Assembly: GCA_945911685.1 (NCBI GenBank)
Contig: CAMEAW010000097.1
Coordinates: 1-9,937 of the forward strand
Source: Bordetella parapertussis
GTDB lineage: Bacteria > Pseudomonadota > Gammaproteobacteria > Burkholderiales > Burkholderiaceae_B
Direction: 5' to 3'
Length of the DNA: 9,937 nucleotides
The position numbers and the translations under genes are program-made. The notes beneath the pieces were generated by a model that searched no databases, was not told the origin of the DNA, and saw only the letters and a program-made list of their open reading frames with translations. This document shows, piece by piece, positions 7,148 to 9,937 of this stretch (positions are counted from its first letter, which is position 1; the number at the start of each line of letters is the position of its first letter).

Positions 7148-7955
7148 AGGTCTTTGGTTGTGCCGACGGAAATTTCGGAGCACGTTTATTTTTTACTGCA
7201 TCCAGGCCTTCGCGTGCGTCAGCCCCTAAAAATCCGAACATCTCTAAGCTGAGCGAATTATCAAAAATTGGCCCTGCCATACGCATCCAGTTATTCAACG
7301 ATTTTTTTGTATTCTGAATCGCAGTCTGGCTACCAACCGACAGCTTTTTTGCAATCGCTAAGGCTCTGGGCATCAACTCTTCGTGCGGGACGCAAAAGGT
7401 CACCAAACCGATACGCTCAGCTTCTTTGCCGTCGATAAAATCAGCCGTCATCAAATAATATTTTGCTTTGGCCATGCCACACAAGAGCGGCCAGATGATA
7501 GCGGCATGATCGCCCGCGGCCACGCCGAGCTTAACGTGACCATCGGTGAATTTTGCTTTTTCAGAAATGATGCTGATATCAGCAAGCAAGGCAACCGCCA
7601 AGCCAGCACCAACTGCCATCCCATTGATCGCAGAAATAATCGGCTTATCGCATGCCAGCATGTTGTAGACCACATCGGCTGCCTCTTGCTTGACGATCGC
7701 AATTTGCTCGGGGTTGCCCACCATGGTTTCAACCCAGGCCAGATCACCTCCGGCAGAAAACGCACGATCACCAGCACCCGTCACGATCGCAACCTTGGTC
7801 TGGGGGTCATTTTGCACTACGTCCCAAATTTTGGTGAGCTCCCAATGCAAGCGGGCGTTCGTGGCATTCATGACCTCAGGCCGATTCAGCGTGATCAACA
7901 ACACGCCTTCATCGGGCCGGTCAAATTTTAAAAACTGAAAGTCATCGTAGACCAT
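7146..7955 (-). CDS. Enoyl-CoA hydratase/isomerase (crotonase) family protein with non-canonical active site
   Basis: A crotonase-fold protein of 269 residues that should act on an acyl-CoA thioester. Seen: LNRPEVMNA (23-31), the first oxyanion-hole segment RAFSAGGDLAW (64-74), and the second segment NGMAVGAGLAVALLAD (111-126). FTDGHVKLGV (136-145) and GKEAERIGLV (176-185) follow. Aligned by eye to rat mitochondrial enoyl-CoA hydratase, the two catalytic glutamates (E144 and E164) fall on A120 and H140. Classical hydration is therefore unlikely; isomerase, hydrolase, decarboxylase or other chemistry remains open. A subgroup with HV-x-x-G-x-x-AGD in this region is familiar from other bacteria. 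The ATG at 7955 is chosen because AGGA (7962-7965) precedes it; a longer frame would need TTG at 7973. It probably starts a two-gene transcript with the reductase and is preceded by a candidate promoter. Confidence 0.92.
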   Translation of the reverse strand: MVYDDFQFLKFDRPDEGVLLITLNRPEVMNATNARLHWELTKIWDVVQNDPQTKVAIVTGAGDRAFSAGGDLAWVETMVGNPEQIAIVKQEAADVVYNMLACDKPIISAINGMAVGAGLAVALLADISIISEKAKFTDGHVKLGVAAGDHAAIIWPLLCGMAKAKYYLMTADFIDGKEAERIGLVTFCVPHEELMPRALAIAKKLSVGSQTAIQNTKKSLNNWMRMAGPIFDNSLSLEMFGFLGADAREGLDAVKNKRAPKFPSAQPKT

Positions 7956-7978
7956 TCGATATCCTAGAAACAATTTAG

Positions 7979-7988
7979 CAAAGCTTTG
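7979..7988. repeat. Perfect 10-bp palindrome, possible operator
   Basis: CAAAGCTTTG is fully self-complementary. It lies just downstream of the transcription start implied by the candidate promoter at 8001-8029 and about 24 bp before the crotonase ATG, a position suited to a repressor site. A palindrome of this length can also occur by chance. Confidence 0.4.
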
Positions 7989-8000
7989 ATGCGTATCTCG

Positions 8001-8029
8001 CTTATGAATCAGAATTTAAGTATTCTCAA
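8001..8029 (-). promoter_or_regulatory. Candidate sigma70 promoter for the crotonase-reductase pair
   Basis: On the minus strand, TTGAGA (8029-8024, five of six to consensus) and CATAAG (8006-8001, four of six) are separated by exactly 17 bases. Transcription would start near 7994, giving a leader of about 39 nt before the ATG at 7955. The spacer contains the inverted repeat AGAAT-N6-ATTCT (8011-8026). The 81-bp gap here is the largest in the minus-strand cluster, which is consistent with an internal promoter. Confidence 0.45.
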
Positions 8030-8036
8030 ATCACTG

Positions 8037-8699
8037 TCATCCTAGCAGTATTTTTTTTAACTTACGAACCGCACAGTCGGGCGTGGTCAATACCGGTACT
8101 GAGACAAGCTTTTGCGCCTGTGCTGCAGCCGAGGCCATCGAAAACTGACCAAACACGATCGTGTTGTAGCCCTTCAGTGTCGCAACTTTATCTGCAATGA
8201 TCTGATCATGTTTGGCGTGATCACCGGCAAGCAAGGCATCAAAAGCTCCCTCAACAAGCATCGCGTCTACCTCAAGCTTGGTACCACGCTGCGCCAGCAT
8301 TTCGTTTAACTCTTCAGTGAGCGCCGGAATTGATGGCCCAAAGCTTGTCAACAGCGCGACCTTACCACCACGCTCGATCACCTCTTCGAATAAGGCTTCG
8401 TTGGGTGTCAGGATAGGAATCGAGTGTTTAAGTTTCAACCCCTCGATCGTTGCGCCAAACGCTGAGCAGGTAAAAAGTATGGCTGTCGCCTCGGCGGCAA
8501 CGCAATACTGCCCCAGCAGATCAAAGCGCTGCGGAATCGAATCCGGCAAGCGCCCCGCTTCGCGAACATCCTGTACGAGAGAGTCTTCTAACAGATTCAT
8601 CACACGCGCCTCGGGCCATAAGGCCGCGAAACTTGCTAACGCCGGCTTCATTGAAACATCACCGGCGTGAATCAAGTAAATCTTTTGTAACCCTGCCAT
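8037..8699 (-). CDS. Asp/Glu/hydantoin racemase-family protein
   Basis: A cytoplasmic protein of the aspartate/glutamate racemase superfamily, 220 residues. Classical members racemise acidic amino acids or hydantoins, or isomerise maleate, using two cysteines. Seen: IYLIHAGDVSM (7-17), NLLEDSLVQD (35-44), the first catalytic-cysteine motif FTCSAFG (76-82, C78), TPNEALFEE (98-106), and VFGQFSMASA (182-191) where the second cysteine motif should be. There the expected C-T/S is replaced by Q185-F186. C209, in TTPDCAVRKL near the C-terminus, is not at the usual place. Two-base racemisation is therefore doubtful; a one-cysteine isomerase, lyase or hydrolase-like role is possible. The ATG at 8699 has AAGGAG (8704-8709) four bases upstream. 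It follows the Bug gene by 12 bp, so the two are almost certainly cotranscribed and the protein probably handles the imported ligand or a derivative. Confidence 0.87.
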   Translation of the reverse strand: MAGLQKIYLIHAGDVSMKPALASFAALWPEARVMNLLEDSLVQDVREAGRLPDSIPQRFDLLGQYCVAAEATAILFTCSAFGATIEGLKLKHSIPILTPNEALFEEVIERGGKVALLTSFGPSIPALTEELNEMLAQRGTKLEVDAMLVEGAFDALLAGDHAKHDQIIADKVATLKGYNTIVFGQFSMASAAAQAQKLVSVPVLTTPDCAVRKLKKILLG

Positions 8700-8711
8700 G
8701 AGGCTCCTTAT

Positions 8712-9689
8712 CTATTCGGGTTGAAGCTTTGCGGTCTTCACCACGTTACCGGCCCGCTCAATTTCTGCACTCAATAACTTGGCTAGAGCTTTGGCATCGC
8801 CGGGCATCGGCTCAACACCCGCCGCTTGTACTTTTTTAATCGTCTCGGAGTCGTTCAACACCCAAGCGATTTCTTTTTCGAGTCGACTAATCACTGCGGC
8901 CGGAGTTTGAGCGGGCGCAAACACTGCTACCCATGCCGAGTATTCAAAGCCCGGCAGCCCCTCTTGCGCAACAGTCGGTAAGCCTGGTGCTGCCGGATGC
9001 GGCGTGGCGCTGGTCACACCAAGCGCGCGCAAACGACCAGCCAAGATATTCGGCATCGCAGTGGCCACTGGCTCGCAAATCAGCTGCAATTGCCCACCCA
9101 TCAAATCATTGAGCGCTTGAGGTGAACTTTTGTAATTGACCATTTGCAAGTCAACACCTGCCATCGCTTTGAAGGTCTCAACACAAATCTTTGAACCACT
9201 GGTGGCAGTGCCGTAATCGAGCTTACCGGGTTGCGACTTTGCCAAGGCAATAAACTCTTTTAGGTTCTTTGCTGGCACCGCCGCGTTGATCACCAAAATA
9301 TTGAAGAAACCTTGAAAGGCCATCGATACAGGCGCGAGGTCTTTCACTGGATGAAAAGGCAAGGTCTTGCGCAAATGAAAATTCGCAGCCAGCGTTGTGC
9401 TTGAACCTAACACCAAGGTGTAGCCGTCGGGTGCAGCCTTCACTGCCGCATCCACACCGATCAAGCCTTCAGCCCCTGGGCGGTTTTCAACGATGACCTG
9501 CTGGCCTAGACGTTCGCCAAGCTTGGCTGCAAAAATGCGCGCCACGACATCGCTTGCTCCACCTGCGGCAAGCGGCACAATGAGTTTGACAGGCTTGGTT
9601 GGATAGGTATCCTGCGCTAGCGCCGTGCCAGCCATACCAAGGAGCATTACCAAGCCATAGGTGAACTGCTTGAGTGTCTTTACATACAT
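8712..9689 (-). CDS. Bug family (TctC) periplasmic substrate-binding protein
   Basis: A second Bug-type solute receptor, 325 residues. Seen: a Sec signal peptide (1-25, cleavage likely at ALA/QD), YPTKPVKLIV (29-38), the signature VPLAAGGASDVVAR (38-51) with alanine replacing the usual proline before GG, ENRPGAEG (68-75), and KAAPDGYTLVLG (84-95). YGTATSGSK and GLPGFEYSAWVAVFAPA occur in the later part. It is clearly divergent from the Bug protein encoded at 5167-6159, so recent duplication is unlikely and the ligands probably differ. GAGG (9698-9701) eight bases before the ATG supports the start. It lies 32 bp after the CoA-transferase and 12 bp before the racemase-like gene, which suggests it senses or captures the substrate of this catabolic cluster. 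No TctAB membrane components are in the window. Confidence 0.93.
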   Translation of the reverse strand: MYVKTLKQFTYGLVMLLGMAGTALAQDTYPTKPVKLIVPLAAGGASDVVARIFAAKLGERLGQQVIVENRPGAEGLIGVDAAVKAAPDGYTLVLGSSTTLAANFHLRKTLPFHPVKDLAPVSMAFQGFFNILVINAAVPAKNLKEFIALAKSQPGKLDYGTATSGSKICVETFKAMAGVDLQMVNYKSSPQALNDLMGGQLQLICEPVATAMPNILAGRLRALGVTSATPHPAAPGLPTVAQEGLPGFEYSAWVAVFAPAQTPAAVISRLEKEIAWVLNDSETIKKVQAAGVEPMPGDAKALAKLLSAEIERAGNVVKTAKLQPE

Positions 9690-9721
9690 TTTGTTTGCCT
9701 CACTATTTTAGTTGTCAACTG

Positions 9722-9937
9722 TTAGATCACAAGCCGAGCGCGCAAATCAGCAATCTGCGCATCGCTGTACCCGAACTCACGCATCACCTCATCGGTTTCG
9801 CCGCCTCTGGCGGGGGTGGCAGAGCGAATTTCGCTTGGCGTGCGCGATAGCCCAACAGGTTGCCCCACCACTTCGATATCACCGAGTTCTGGATGGTGCA
9901 CAGGCGTTGCGATCCCTAAATGGCGCGTCTGCGCATC
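9722..9937 (-). CDS. Family III CoA-transferase (CaiB/BaiF), C-terminal part, runs off the window
   Basis: The reading frame is open from the window edge to a TAA at 9722-9724 and gives the last 71 residues. Family III CoA-transferases move CoA between acyl-CoA and a free carboxylic acid (formyl-CoA:oxalate, carnitine and succinyl-CoA-dependent members are known). Seen: HHPELGDIEVVGQPVGLSRT, then PSEIRSATPARGGETDEVM, then a FGYSDAQIADLRARLVI tail. This matches the conserved C-terminal pattern of the family (HP.lG....g.P..ls.TP....P..G..t.evL...Gys...i..L). The catalytic aspartate lies in the missing N-terminal part. Spacing of 32 bp to the Bug gene indicates one operon, with this enzyme probably activating the imported acid to its CoA ester. 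Confidence 0.88.
   Translation of the reverse strand, partial: DAQTRHLGIATPVHHPELGDIEVVGQPVGLSRTPSEIRSATPARGGETDEVMREFGYSDAQIADLRARLVI

Noticed and set aside
7146..7183. Longer reductase reading frame starting at an in-frame codon at 7183
   Set aside because: It would overlap the crotonase by 38 bp, and the extra 16 residues precede the conserved start. The ATG at 7135 has a strong AAGGAA site at ideal spacing.
7383..7931. 182-codon plus-strand frame opposite the crotonase
   Set aside because: It is an antisense shadow of a clearly conserved gene, with no recognisable domain.
7956..7973. Longer crotonase frame starting at TTG 7973
   Set aside because: TTG is a rare start, while the ATG at 7955 has AGGA six bases upstream; that AGGA lies inside the proposed extension.

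Overview
The window looks like chromosomal DNA of a betaproteobacterium of the order Burkholderiales, most likely near the Alcaligenaceae. This is inferred from two Bug-type (TctC) periplasmic solute-binding proteins, a family greatly expanded in that group, and from the company they keep: a family III CoA-transferase, an Asp/Glu-racemase-like protein, a crotonase and a medium-chain reductase, plus a DUF3422 membrane protein and a membrane-anchored glutamate-synthase-like protein. Base composition looks moderate (slightly above 50% GC by eye), low for Bordetella. No taxonomic search was possible.

Left part (1-3676): a complete tRNA-Leu(CAG) with encoded CCA is followed by an intrinsic terminator. 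A GNAT acetyltransferase (minus strand) then diverges, across only 40 bp, from a 545-residue membrane-anchored FMN/[3Fe-4S] protein that carries the synthase core of glutamate synthase but no glutaminase domain. Converging on it is an NMT1/THI5-like binding protein with no signal peptide and an unusual polar insert.

Middle (3677-6159): a DUF3422 protein with two C-terminal membrane segments, then a Bug-family periplasmic binding protein, both on the plus strand. The Bug gene converges with the next gene and the two overlap by 11 bp at their stop codons.

Right part (6149-9937): five minus-strand genes read from right to left: family III CoA-transferase (only its last 71 codons are in the window), Bug binding protein, Asp/Glu-racemase-like protein, crotonase, and zinc-independent medium-chain NAD(P)H reductase. 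Gaps are 32, 12, 81 and 10 bp. The 81-bp gap holds a plausible sigma70-type promoter and a 10-bp palindrome, so the last two genes may have their own regulated transcript. The set reads as uptake and CoA-dependent breakdown of a small organic acid: periplasmic capture, CoA activation, then hydratase/isomerase-type and reductase steps. The substrate cannot be read from the sequence. The crotonase lacks both classical catalytic glutamates and the racemase-like protein lacks the usual second cysteine, so textbook labels for these two enzymes are probably wrong in detail.

I see no CRISPR array, insertion sequence, prophage or obvious defence system. The most notable features are the non-canonical catalytic residues in the catabolic cluster, the inserted segment with a perfect hairpin in the NMT1-like gene, and the promoter-plus-palindrome upstream of the crotonase.
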